A DNA stretch of 8,494 bases from Stenotrophomonas sp. Its GTDB lineage: Bacteria; Pseudomonadota; Gammaproteobacteria; Xanthomonadales; Xanthomonadaceae. Where the stretch lies: contig DOKO01000448.1 in the NCBI GenBank assembly GCA_003510825.1, forward strand, positions 1 to 8,494, read 5' to 3'. The position numbers and the translations under genes are program-made. Each line of letters begins with the position of its first letter. Positions within the stretch are counted from its first letter, which is position 1. Of the stretch, positions 1 through 6,081 are shown one piece after another. The notes beneath the pieces are model-generated. The model was given only the letters and a program-made list of their open reading frames with translations, did not search any database and was not told the DNA's origin.

Positions 1-17
1 GCCGGGCCACGCCCGGC
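1..17. repeat. Partial SMAG-type hairpin repeat
   Basis: A perfect 7-bp inverted repeat (GCCGGGC, loop CAC, GCCCGGC) lies just past the stop of the MFS gene. It matches the core of the GTAG-headed element at 7180-7202, which has the same stem with loop CAT. The window edge cuts off where the GTAG head would be. It probably serves as a 3' end hairpin of the transporter transcript. There is no T-run next to it, so classical intrinsic termination is not supported. Confidence 0.55.
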
Positions 18-22
18 GGGTG

Positions 23-1279
23 TCAGGCAGCGACCGGCTGCGGGGCGCGCTGCTGCAGGGCCCAGATGATGCCGCCGCCGAGCAGGGTCAGCACGCCGGT
101 GAACAGGCACACGCCCAGCCAATCCCACGCGGCATAGGCCAGGCCGCCCACGGCGCCGAGTACGCTGCTGCCCAGGTAGTAGGCGAACAGGTACAGCGCC
201 GAGGCTTCGGCACGCATCGAACCGGCGCGGCTGCCGACCCAGCTGCTGGCCACCGAGTGGCCGCCGAAGAAACCGAAGGTGACCAGCGCGATGCCCAGCG
301 CCATCGTGGTCAGCCACGGCATCGACAGCAGCACGATGCCGGCACCGATCAGGCCGAAGGCAATGGTCAGCACGCGGCCGCGGCCGTAGCGCGTGGCCTG
401 CTGGCCCATCCAGGCCGAGCTGAAGGTGCCGACCAGGTACACGCTGAAGATCAGGCCGACCACGGTCTGGCTGAGGTGGTACGGCGGCGCCAGCAGGTGG
501 TAGCCCAGGTAGTTGTAGAGGGTGACGAACACGCCCATCAGCACGAACGAGGTGGCGAACAGCCACGGCAGGCCCGGATCGGCGAACAGCGTGCGCCAGC
601 GCGAGGGCAGTTGGCGCAGGCCACCGCGGCGGGCCTGGAAGTGCCGCGACGGCGGCAGCTGCAGCCACAGCAGCACGGTGCTGGCCACGGCGATGATCGA
701 GACCGCGCCGATGCCCCAGCGCCAGCCCCAGTGGTCGGCGATGATGCCGGCCAGCAGGCGCCCGCTCATGCCACCGATGGCGTTGCCACCGATGTACAGG
801 CCCATGGCCAGGCCCAGCGCGCGGCTGTCCATTTCCTCCACCAGATAGGTCATCGCCACCGCCGGCACCCCGCTCAGGGCCAGGCCCAGCAGCGTGCGCA
901 GCACCAGCATGGTGGTCCAGTCATCGACCAGCGCGGTGCACAGCGACAACAGGGCCGAGGCCATCAGCGCGGCGATCATCATCGGCCGGCGGCCGATCGC
1001 ATCGGACAGCAGGCCGGCCAGCAGCATGGCCACGGCCAGGGTGCCGGTGCTCAGCGACAGCGACATCGCGCTGCCGGCGGCGGATACCCCGAAGTGGCGG
1101 CTGAACTCGGGCAGCAGCGGCTGCACCGTGTACAGCAGGCCGAAGGTCGAGAAGCCCGCCAGGAACAGCGCGACCGCCGTGCGCCGGAACGCCGGGGTGC
1201 CCTGCTGGATGCGGGTATCGACAACGGAATCGGAGGTGCGGGGGCGGCCGCTGAGGGACGCCGCAGTTTCGCCAGTCAT
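23..1279 (-). CDS. MFS transporter, YnfM-like
   Basis: This 418-residue protein is an inner-membrane major facilitator superfamily transporter, probably a proton-coupled drug or metabolite exporter; the substrate cannot be told from sequence. About twelve hydrophobic segments are visible, starting near residue 34, with a basic central loop at about 209-236 dividing the two six-helix halves. The MFS motif A is clear at residues 89-99 (GLLSDAIGRRP). The glycine-rich segment at 161-178 (LYIGGNAIGGMSGRLLAG) is typical of the YnfM/arabinose-efflux-like subgroup, whose members are also close to 417 residues long. The first 33 residues are polar and poorly conserved in character. The ATG at 1279 has no good Shine-Dalgarno sequence, so the true start could differ. 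YnfM-type genes often sit beside a LysR regulator; none is in this window. The gene lies 120 bp downstream of lepB in the same direction. Confidence 0.88.
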   Translation of the reverse strand: MTGETAASLSGRPRTSDSVVDTRIQQGTPAFRRTAVALFLAGFSTFGLLYTVQPLLPEFSRHFGVSAAGSAMSLSLSTGTLAVAMLLAGLLSDAIGRRPMMIAALMASALLSLCTALVDDWTTMLVLRTLLGLALSGVPAVAMTYLVEEMDSRALGLAMGLYIGGNAIGGMSGRLLAGIIADHWGWRWGIGAVSIIAVASTVLLWLQLPPSRHFQARRGGLRQLPSRWRTLFADPGLPWLFATSFVLMGVFVTLYNYLGYHLLAPPYHLSQTVVGLIFSVYLVGTFSSAWMGQQATRYGRGRVLTIAFGLIGAGIVLLSMPWLTTMALGIALVTFGFFGGHSVASSWVGSRAGSMRAEASALYLFAYYLGSSVLGAVGGLAYAAWDWLGVCLFTGVLTLLGGGIIWALQQRAPQPVAA

Positions 1280-1337
1280 GGGATCGAAGGGCCGTGGGGG
1301 AGGCCGACGTGGGGGTACGGGGACCAGCGTAGGCCCC

Positions 1338-1376
1338 TCGATCCAGTCGATCCATAACCTGATGAGTCAGGATCGA
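1338..1376. promoter_or_regulatory. Candidate operator upstream of MFS gene
   Basis: Within the 120-bp gap between lepB and the MFS gene, TCGATCC occurs at 1338-1344 and 1347-1353, and its exact complement GGATCGA at 1370-1376. The second and third copies form an inverted repeat with a 16-bp spacer. That spacer contains most of a smaller inverted repeat, CCTGATGAGTCAGG (1358-1371), whose last two bases overlap the third box. This arrangement suggests a repressor or activator site controlling the transporter, but no consensus for a known regulator is recognised and no convincing -35/-10 pair was found. Confidence 0.3.
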
Positions 1377-1399
1377 TATGCAGAACGTATCAATTCAGC

Positions 1400-2026
1400 T
1401 TAGAGGTGCTTCCACTCGAAGCCATCGCCGCGGCGGTAGTAGATGGCCACGGCGCGGCCGTAGACCTTGCCGGCGTCGACGAAGCCGAAGAAGCGGCCAT
1501 CGAAGCTGTTGCCGCGGTGGTCGCCCAGTACCAGCAGCTTGCCGTCCGGCACCACCAGATCGGCGATGTCGGGGCCGCCGCCCATGTCGAGGTCGAGCTG
1601 GGCCTGGCGCTCGCCGAAGGCTTCGGTGTCGCGCAGGTCGGCAATCTGCAGCGGCTGGCCGTTGATGGCCAGGTGGCCGCCGTGCAGCTGCACGTGGTCA
1701 CCTCCCACGGCCACCACGCGCTTGATCAGGCGGGTGCCATCGGCCGGCGAATCGAACACGGCCACTTCGCCGCGCTGCGGGGTGCCGGTGGCCAGCAGCT
1801 GCTGGCCAGTGAAGGGCAGGCGCAGGCCGTAGGCACGCATGTCCACCACCACGCGGTCGCCGGGCTGCAGGGTCGGCTGCATCGAGCCGCTGGGCACCAC
1901 GTAGTGGTTGGCCAGGGTGTCGCGGGCGGCGGCGAGCAGGCCGAGCATGACCAGCAGCGGCAGCGCTTCCTTCTTCAGCCAGGTGAGCGCGCGTTCGGCA
2001 AACGGGGGGCGGGCGGCGGCGTCCAT
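1400..2026 (-). CDS. lepB: Signal peptidase I (short form)
   Basis: This 208-residue membrane-anchored serine protease would remove signal peptides from exported preproteins on the periplasmic face of the inner membrane. One hydrophobic anchor is visible at about residues 22-37. The catalytic serine is Ser48 in PSGSMQPTL, and the general-base lysine is Lys102 in RLIKRVV. The conserved box near the C-terminus is at 168-178 (GDHRGNSFDGR), corresponding to GDNRDNSxDSR in E. coli. E. coli LepB is about 324 residues with two membrane spans, so this is a shorter, single-span version. In related genomes the main lepB usually sits with lepA and rnc, so this copy is probably an additional paralogue (inference). 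The ATG at 2026 has only a weak ribosome binding site (GGAAC). It lies 129 bp after the AroQ-like gene, with a G13 tract and a stem-loop repeat between them. No terminator is visible after its TAA. Confidence 0.9.
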   Translation of the reverse strand: MDAAARPPFAERALTWLKKEALPLLVMLGLLAAARDTLANHYVVPSGSMQPTLQPGDRVVVDMRAYGLRLPFTGQQLLATGTPQRGEVAVFDSPADGTRLIKRVVAVGGDHVQLHGGHLAINGQPLQIADLRDTEAFGERQAQLDLDMGGGPDIADLVVPDGKLLVLGDHRGNSFDGRFFGFVDAGKVYGRAVAIYYRRGDGFEWKHL

Positions 2027-2071
2027 GACAGGTTCCGGTGGGTGGAAGCTGGGTGAGACCTGCGGTGGGCG

Positions 2072-2084
2072 CGGGAGGTTCCCG
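2072..2084. repeat. Short inverted repeat before lepB
   Basis: CGGGA-GGT-TCCCG is a perfect 5-bp inverted repeat about 45 bp upstream of the lepB start. It could be a regulatory site or part of the leader of lepB. It is short, so chance occurrence in GC-rich DNA is a real possibility. Confidence 0.2.
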
Positions 2085-2091
2085 TGTGCCG

Positions 2092-2109
2092 CCCCCGGGG
2101 GGGGGGGGG
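2092..2109. repeat. C5G13 homopolymer tract
   Basis: Five C (2092-2096) are followed by thirteen consecutive G (2097-2109) in the non-coding stretch upstream of lepB. The tract merges into the left edge of the palindromic repeat at 2106-2147. In the other two copies that edge reads GGGGTC; here the T is absent and the run reads straight into CAGAG. Long mononucleotide tracts are slippage-prone, and this one could vary the spacing of any promoter or leader element of lepB. The exact count may also be affected by sequencing error. Confidence 0.75.
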
Positions 2110-2147
2110 CAGAGCCCTTTCCGCGGAGCGGAAAGGGATCCGACCCC
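2106..2147. repeat. GGGGTC/GACCCC palindromic repeat, copy 1
   Basis: The core is a perfect 10-bp stem: CCCTTTCCGC at 2115-2124, loop GGA, and GCGGAAAGGG at 2128-2137. It is followed by ATCCGACCCC. The right side is identical in form to copies at 3115-3157 and 7232-7272. The left side is altered by the adjoining G run. It lies between the AroQ-like gene and lepB, where a transcript crossing both genes would carry a strong hairpin. Confidence 0.7.
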
Positions 2148-2155
2148 GGCGCGCG

Positions 2156-2602
2156 TCAGGTGCCGACGTGCACGCGGTTGGCGTGCTCGGCCAGGCCGAG
2201 GTGGTCCAGGGCGATGTCCAGCGCCAGCACGTAGCTCTGCGCGCCGTAGCCGGCGGCGATGCCCAGTCGCTGGCCGACACCGGCCGGCAGGCACGGCTCG
2301 GCCACGGCGCCATCGTCGTGCACTTCCACGTAGGCGTTGTGCAGGTACGGCAACAGGCGCTGCAGGCGCAGGCTGCCGGCACAGGCGCCAGGGTCGAGCA
2401 GGGTCACTTCGCCGCGGCTGTGGTCGGCCACGCGCAGCGCGTCCAGCAGCTCCTGTTCCGAACCGCAGGCGCGGATGGCCACGCTGGTACCGGCGTCGAT
2501 CGCGCGGTGCACCAGCGATTTCAGCACCGGTGCCGGCAGCGGCAGGGCCGTGCGGATCAGCGTACCGGCCGCTTCCGGGCCGCGGATGATGAAGATCGAC
2601 AT
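2156..2602 (-). CDS. AroQ-like degenerate type II dehydroquinase
   Basis: This 148-residue protein has the length and motif order of type II 3-dehydroquinate dehydratase. Visible correspondences are the N-terminal strand with FIIRGPE (family: GPNLNLLG), SEQELLDAL at about 48-56 (family: SNxExELID), LLDPGA at 68-73 (family: INPGA), YVEVH at 91-95 (family: IEVH), and GYGAQSYVLALDIAL at 118-132 (family: GxGxxGYxLALxAL). Key catalytic features are missing: there is no REPxxYG loop with its arginine and tyrosine, NPGA reads DPGA, and the THTS histidine is Gly76. Glu93 and His95 remain. I therefore infer that it is not an active shikimate-pathway enzyme and may be a binding or structural protein. 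A good ribosome binding site (GGAGGG) lies in the end of the upstream gene, only 3 bp separate the two, and they are surely co-transcribed. Confidence 0.8.
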   Translation of the reverse strand: MSIFIIRGPEAAGTLIRTALPLPAPVLKSLVHRAIDAGTSVAIRACGSEQELLDALRVADHSRGEVTLLDPGACAGSLRLQRLLPYLHNAYVEVHDDGAVAEPCLPAGVGQRLGIAAGYGAQSYVLALDIALDHLGLAEHANRVHVGT

Positions 2603-2605
2603 GGC

Positions 2606-3001
2606 TCAGCCCTCCTGCGCCAGGCGGCGGCCGACGATGGCCAGCGACAGCGGGTAGCCCGCCTGCTGGCTGCGCTGGTCGACCACCACCGCGGCCGGCC
2701 CGTGCTGCAGGCGCAGGCGTGCATCCAGGCCCGGCGCGTGCGGGGCCTGCAGTTCGATGTACGAGGCAGGCATGCGCTCCAGTGCCGCCTGCAGGGCGCC
2801 GCCCTCGGCCTGCCACTGCGCGTCGTCGGCCACGCCTACGTCCAGCAGCACCCAGTCATCGGCCTGTGCCTGGCACAGGCATTGGCGCACATCGGACAGG
2901 CTGGCGCAGTCGTTGCACAGCACGCGGTGGCCACACAGTTCCAGCGGAAGCTGCGGGCGCGGCGCCGACGACGGCGCGTGCCGGATCACCAGGAGGGTCA
3001 T
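2606..3001 (-). CDS. Second, more divergent AroQ-like protein
   Basis: This 131-residue protein is a probable tandem paralogue of the following gene. It starts TLLVIRHAP, close to the first strand of AroQ (TLLVLHGPN). Its C-terminal part YIELQ (81-85) ... SQQAGYPLSLAIVGRRL aligns by eye with YVEVH ... GAQSYVLALDIALDHL of its neighbour. Glu83 keeps the position of the catalytic glutamate, while the histidine two residues later is Gln85, and the NPGA/THTS segment is not recognisable. A catalytic role is unlikely. The ATG at 3001 is chosen because AAGGTGG sits 4 bp upstream; the frame stays open to 3112, but the extra residues are unlike any AroQ N-terminus. Its TGA is 3 bp before the next ATG, implying translational coupling. 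It is the first gene of the pair, with direct repeats upstream. Membership in the AroQ fold is an inference from visual alignment. Confidence 0.72.
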   Translation of the reverse strand: MTLLVIRHAPSSAPRPQLPLELCGHRVLCNDCASLSDVRQCLCQAQADDWVLLDVGVADDAQWQAEGGALQAALERMPASYIELQAPHAPGLDARLRLQHGPAAVVVDQRSQQAGYPLSLAIVGRRLAQEG

Positions 3002-3058
3002 ACACCACCTTGCACAAAGCGCCCTGCGGCGCGGTAGGCACACGATGCGCGTGCAGGC

Positions 3059-3104
3059 CGTAAAGGTGCGATGCCCGTGGATGGCGCGGGGCGTAAAAGG
3101 TGCG
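3059..3104. promoter_or_regulatory. Direct repeats upstream of AroQ-like pair
   Basis: CGTAAAGGTGCG (3059-3070) recurs as CGTAAAAGGTGCG (3092-3104), starts 33 bp apart or about three helical turns. They lie 58-103 bp upstream of the first AroQ-like ATG, in the region expected to hold its promoter. Same-face spacing is typical of sites for a cooperatively binding regulator. No known regulator motif is recognised, and no clear -35/-10 pair was found next to them. Confidence 0.35.
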
Positions 3105-3114
3105 TAACGCAAAC

Positions 3115-3157
3115 GGGGTCGGAGCCCATTGCGCGGCGCGCAACGGGATCCGACCCC
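3115..3157. repeat. GGGGTC/GACCCC palindromic repeat, copy 2
   Basis: GGGGTC at 3115-3120 and GACCCC at 3152-3157 flank a 10-bp stem (CCCATTGCGC, loop GGC, GCGCAACGGG) with one mismatch that would be G.U-compatible in RNA of one strand. The inner stem differs from copies 1 and 3 while the outer borders are conserved, including the ATCCGACCCC right end. It lies between the promoter region of the AroQ-like pair and the terminator of the M3 peptidase gene. Confidence 0.7.
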
Positions 3158-3170
3158 GGGTATCGCAACG

Positions 3171-3200
3171 AAAAACGGCGGGGTTGCCCCCGCCGTTTTG
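3171..3200 (-). terminator. Intrinsic terminator of M3 peptidase gene
   Basis: Eight bases past the TAA of the peptidase gene, a perfect 12-bp stem (arms 3172-3183 and 3188-3199) encloses a four-base loop that reads GCAA in the minus-strand transcript. The arm ends in TTTTT, giving the U-run. On the plus strand the same structure ends in TTTTG followed by T-rich sequence, so it may also stop transcription from the other side. Confidence 0.85.
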
Positions 3201-3206
3201 TATTTC

Positions 3207-5363
3207 TTATTTCAGCCCGCGGAACTTCAGCAGCGGTTCCACCGACGGGTCCTTGCCGCGGAAATCGCGGTACAGGGTCGACAGTTCCACGCTGTTGCCG
3301 CGCGAGAGGATCTTGTCGCGGAACTCCTGGCCGTTGGCCGCCGTCAGGCCACCGTGTTCGGTGAACCACTGGTAGGCGTCATGGTCCAGCACTTCGGCCC
3401 AGAAGTAGGCGTAGTAACCGGCCGAGTAGCCGCCGCCCCAGATGTGGTCGAAGTAGGTGGTGCGGTAACGCGGCGGCACCTGCGGCAGGTCGACCTTGAA
3501 CTTCTTCAGCGCGCTGGCTTCGAAGGCGCCCACATCCTGCAGCGGGGCATCGGCCTTCTGCGTGTGCCAGGCCAGGTCAAGCAGTGCGGCCGACAGGTAC
3601 TCGGTGGTCGCATAGCCCTGGTTGAAGCTGCGTGCCTTGAGGATCTTGTCGACCAGTTCCTGCGGCATCGCTTCGCCGGTCTTGTAGTGCTTGGCGTAGT
3701 GGGCGAAGACCTTCGGGTCCAGCGCCCAATGCTCGTTGAACTGCGAGGGGAACTCGACGAAATCGCGCGAGGTGGCGGTGCCGGCGATCGACGGGTACTT
3801 CACGTTCGAGAACATGCCATGCAGGGCGTGGCCGAACTCATGGAACATGGTGGTGACGTCGTCGAAGCTGATCAGCGCAGGCTGGCCATCGGCCGGCTTG
3901 GTGAAGTTGCAGACGTTGTAGACCACCGGCTTGGCACCGGTCAGGCCGTCCTGCTCGACGAACACGTCCATCCAGGCGCCGCCGGACTTGGTGTCACGCT
4001 TGAAGTAGTCGGTGTAGAACAGGGCCAGCGAGGTGCCGTCCTTGTCGAACACTTCGTACACCTTCATGTCCGGGTTGTAGGTCGGAATGTCGGTGCGCTG
4101 CTTGAAGGTGATGCCGTACAGCTGGGTGGCGGCGTAGAAGACGCCGTTCTGCAGCACGTTGTCCAGTTCGAAGTACGGCTTGACCTGCGATTCGTCCAGG
4201 TCGTACTTGGCCTTGCGGACCTGCTCGGCGTAGAAGTCCCAATCCGAGGCGGCAACCTGGAAGCCACCCTTCTGGGCGTCGATCACCTTCTGGATCTCAC
4301 CGGCTTCGGCACGGGCCTTGGCGGTGGCGGCCGGCACGGTATCGGTCAGCAGCTTCAGCGCCGCGGCCGGGGTCTTGGCCATCTGGTCGCCCAGCTGGTA
4401 GTCGGCGAAGGTCTCGAAGCCGAGCAGCTTGGCCTTCTGCGCACGCAGCTGGGCCAGGCGCTGCACGGTCTCGCGCGTGTCGTTCTTGTCGCCACGCTCG
4501 GCACGGGTTTCCGAGGCCTTCAGCACGGCGGCGCGCTGGTCGCGGTCGCTCAGCGAACCGAGCACCGGCTGCTGCGTGGTGTTCTGCAGCGGCAGCACGA
4601 ACTTGCCATCGAGCTTGCGATCCTTGGCGGCGTTGGCCGCGTTGTTGATCGCGTTCTCGTCCAGGCCGGCCAGCTTGGCCTTGTCGTCGACGACGACGGC
4701 CGCAGCGGCGGTGGCGGCCACCAGGCGGGTGTGGAACTGGGTGGAGAGGGTGGTCTCTTCCACGTTGAGCTTGCGCAGGCTCGCCTTGTCGGCGTCGGAC
4801 AGCTGTGCGCCAGCGCGCACCAGGCCGTCGTAGTAATGCTCGACCAGGCGCTTCTGCACCGGGTCCAGCTCCAGCGTGTCACGCTGGTCGTACAGCGACT
4901 TCACGCGGGCGAACAGCTTCGGGTCGAGGTTGATCTCGTCCTGGTGCGCGGCCAGCTTCGGGGCGATGTCTTCCTGGATCTTCTGGCGCGCTTCGGTGCC
5001 ATCGGCCTGGACCAGGCCGAAGAAGATGCGCGACACGCGGTTCAGGGTCTCGCCGCTGCGCTCCATCGCCACGATGGTGTTGTCGAAGGTGGCCGGCTCG
5101 GCGTTGTCGGCAATCTTGCGGACATCGGCCAGGTGCTGGCGCATGCCTTCTTCGAAGGCCGGCGTGTAGTCGCTGTCCTTGATCTTGTCGAACTGCGGCG
5201 CCTGGAACGGCAGCGTGCTGGCGCTCAGCAGCGGGTTGGTGGAGGCTTCGGCCGGCTGCTGGGCCGGGGCTTTCTGTGCTTCGGACACGGGGGTGGACTC
5301 CTTGCCGGAACAGGCCGCCAGCGCCAGGCTGATGGCGGCGGCCAGGACTACGGTACGCGACAT
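3207..5363 (-). CDS. dcp: Lipoprotein M3 peptidyl-dipeptidase (Dcp type)
   Basis: This 718-residue zinc metallopeptidase of family M3 would release dipeptides from the C-termini of peptides, or degrade short oligopeptides. The zinc site is complete: HEFGH at residues 508-512 supplies two histidines and the catalytic Glu509, and Glu537 in FVEFPSQ, 25 residues after the second histidine, is the third ligand. The large helical N-terminal region (about 45-480) and the C-terminal GGGYSAGYYAYFWAEVLDHDAY segment pattern (about 643-664) are typical of Dcp/thimet peptidases. The start at 5363 is chosen because it gives a lipoprotein signal (MSRTVVLAAAISLALAAC) with lipobox LAAC, lipidated Cys18 and Ser19, which by the +2 rule predicts the outer membrane. 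AAGGAG lies 9 bp upstream. E. coli Dcp lacks this signal. The gene follows the acyltransferase by 111 bp and ends in a strong terminator. Confidence 0.93.
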   Translation of the reverse strand: MSRTVVLAAAISLALAACSGKESTPVSEAQKAPAQQPAEASTNPLLSASTLPFQAPQFDKIKDSDYTPAFEEGMRQHLADVRKIADNAEPATFDNTIVAMERSGETLNRVSRIFFGLVQADGTEARQKIQEDIAPKLAAHQDEINLDPKLFARVKSLYDQRDTLELDPVQKRLVEHYYDGLVRAGAQLSDADKASLRKLNVEETTLSTQFHTRLVAATAAAAVVVDDKAKLAGLDENAINNAANAAKDRKLDGKFVLPLQNTTQQPVLGSLSDRDQRAAVLKASETRAERGDKNDTRETVQRLAQLRAQKAKLLGFETFADYQLGDQMAKTPAAALKLLTDTVPAATAKARAEAGEIQKVIDAQKGGFQVAASDWDFYAEQVRKAKYDLDESQVKPYFELDNVLQNGVFYAATQLYGITFKQRTDIPTYNPDMKVYEVFDKDGTSLALFYTDYFKRDTKSGGAWMDVFVEQDGLTGAKPVVYNVCNFTKPADGQPALISFDDVTTMFHEFGHALHGMFSNVKYPSIAGTATSRDFVEFPSQFNEHWALDPKVFAHYAKHYKTGEAMPQELVDKILKARSFNQGYATTEYLSAALLDLAWHTQKADAPLQDVGAFEASALKKFKVDLPQVPPRYRTTYFDHIWGGGYSAGYYAYFWAEVLDHDAYQWFTEHGGLTAANGQEFRDKILSRGNSVELSTLYRDFRGKDPSVEPLLKFRGLK

Positions 5364-5385
5364 GTAAAACGCTCCTTGGGCGGAC

Positions 5386-5398
5386 GGTATGGGATACC
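5386..5398. promoter_or_regulatory. Palindrome in M3 peptidase leader
   Basis: GGTAT-GGG-ATACC is a perfect 5-bp inverted repeat about 22 bp upstream of the peptidase ATG. On the minus strand it contains TGGTATCCC, a partial extended -10 look-alike, but no -35 at proper distance. It may be an operator or part of a weak promoter. Confidence 0.22.
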
Positions 5399-5428
5399 AG
5401 CCCTCCACCCTACTCCTGTCGCGCACGC

Positions 5429-5442
5429 CCGGCATGTGCCGG
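5429..5442. repeat. Hairpin CCGGCA/TGCCGG
   Basis: A perfect 6-bp stem with a two-base loop (CCGGCA-TG-TGCCGG) sits in the gap between the acyltransferase and the peptidase gene, 16 bp from a second hairpin at 5459-5474. It could protect transcript ends or attenuate read-through. A two-base loop would open to a four-base loop in RNA. Confidence 0.35.
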
Positions 5443-5458
5443 ACGTGGCGCCTGGGTT

Positions 5459-5474
5459 GCCGGCCGTGGCCGGC
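5459..5474 (-). terminator. Hairpin abutting acyltransferase stop
   Basis: GCCGGCC-AC-GGCCGGC (minus strand) is a perfect 7-bp GC stem starting at the base right after the acyltransferase TGA. There is no following U-run, so it is at best a weak or Rho-assisted terminator, or a 3' stabiliser. It bears on whether the peptidase gene is co-transcribed with arfB and the acyltransferase. Confidence 0.35.
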
Positions 5475-6077
5475 TCAGACCGTGCCGCGGGTCTTGCCCA
5501 TCCAGGGCCGGTAGAACTCACGGATGGCAGCCATGTCGGCGGCATCATCGCCGGTCGGCTGGAACAGCGGGCCGATGCCGATGGTCTTTTCCGGGTAGTG
5601 GAAATACGCGGCCAGGATCGGCACGTCGGCCATCCGGGCGATCTTCAGGAAGCCGGCCTTCCAGTCCTTCACGGCCTTGCGGGTGCCTTCGGGGGTGATG
5701 GCGAACCACATCTTCTCGTTGTTGCGCAGCAGGTCCACGGCCTGGCCGACGGTGCCCTGCGGCGCGCTGCGGTCCAGCGGGATCACGCCCAGCTTGTGCA
5801 GCAGCGGGCCCAGCGGCCACCAGAACAGCGAGGCCTTGCCCAGCACCTTCACCTTCATGCCCAGCGCGATCTTGGCCGCCATGCCCCACAGGCCGTCCCA
5901 GTTGGACGAATGCGGGGCGATGATGAAGACCACCCTGGGAACGTTGGGCAGGGTGCCGGTCACCTTCCAGCCGCCAATACGCAGGGTGCAGCGTGCCAGC
6001 CAGCGCAGGAAGGCGTTGGGTTTGACCTGCGGCATCTGCGGCGGCACGGCCGGCAGCAATGAATTCGGCTTGTTCAA
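5475..6077 (-). CDS. PlsC-like acyltransferase family protein
   Basis: This protein belongs to the lysophospholipid acyltransferase (PlsC/LPLAT) superfamily, which transfers acyl chains to glycerophosphate-type acceptors at the inner membrane. Counting from the TTG start used here (200 residues), the HX4D catalytic box is HSSNWD at 56-61 and the acceptor-phosphate box is PEGTR at 129-133; DFQ-like tails are absent. It is shorter than PlsC (about 245 residues) and resembles the small acyltransferases of Xanthomonadaceae whose acceptor is not known. The start is uncertain: TTG 6077 has GGGAG seven bases upstream and gives NKPNSLLPAVPPQ; GTG 6095 lacks a ribosome binding site and overlaps arfB by 14 bp; ATG 6035 also lacks one. 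With the TTG start the gene follows the arfB stop by 4 bp, so the two are probably one transcription unit. Confidence 0.85.
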   Translation of the reverse strand: MNKPNSLLPAVPPQMPQVKPNAFLRWLARCTLRIGGWKVTGTLPNVPRVVFIIAPHSSNWDGLWGMAAKIALGMKVKVLGKASLFWWPLGPLLHKLGVIPLDRSAPQGTVGQAVDLLRNNEKMWFAITPEGTRKAVKDWKAGFLKIARMADVPILAAYFHYPEKTIGIGPLFQPTGDDAADMAAIREFYRPWMGKTRGTV

Positions 6078-6081
6078 GCAA

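Noticed and set aside
20..1357. A 445-codon open frame on the plus strand
   Set aside because: It is antisense to the MFS transporter, with an Ala/Gln/His/Arg-rich composition and no recognisable domain.
1698..2816. A 372-codon minus-strand frame across lepB and the AroQ-like genes
   Set aside because: It is a frame-shifted shadow made of Pro/Arg/Ala/Gly; it crosses two real genes that have ribosome binding sites and motifs.
2156..3001. Functional shikimate pathway aroQ
   Set aside because: The catalytic Arg, Tyr, Asn and His positions are missing in both proteins, so an active dehydroquinase is not supported even though the family resemblance is clear.
3002..3112. N-terminal extension of the first AroQ-like gene to 3112
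   Set aside because: The added residues are Arg/Cys-rich, unlike AroQ, and the ATG at 3001 has a well-placed AAGGTGG site and begins the first beta strand.
3129..6062. A 977-codon open frame on the plus strand
   Set aside because: It is antisense to the M3 peptidase and acyltransferase genes, starts inside a palindromic repeat, and its protein is a low-complexity Gly/Val/Gln/His-rich sequence typical of the antisense of GC-rich genes. The minus-strand genes have complete family motifs.
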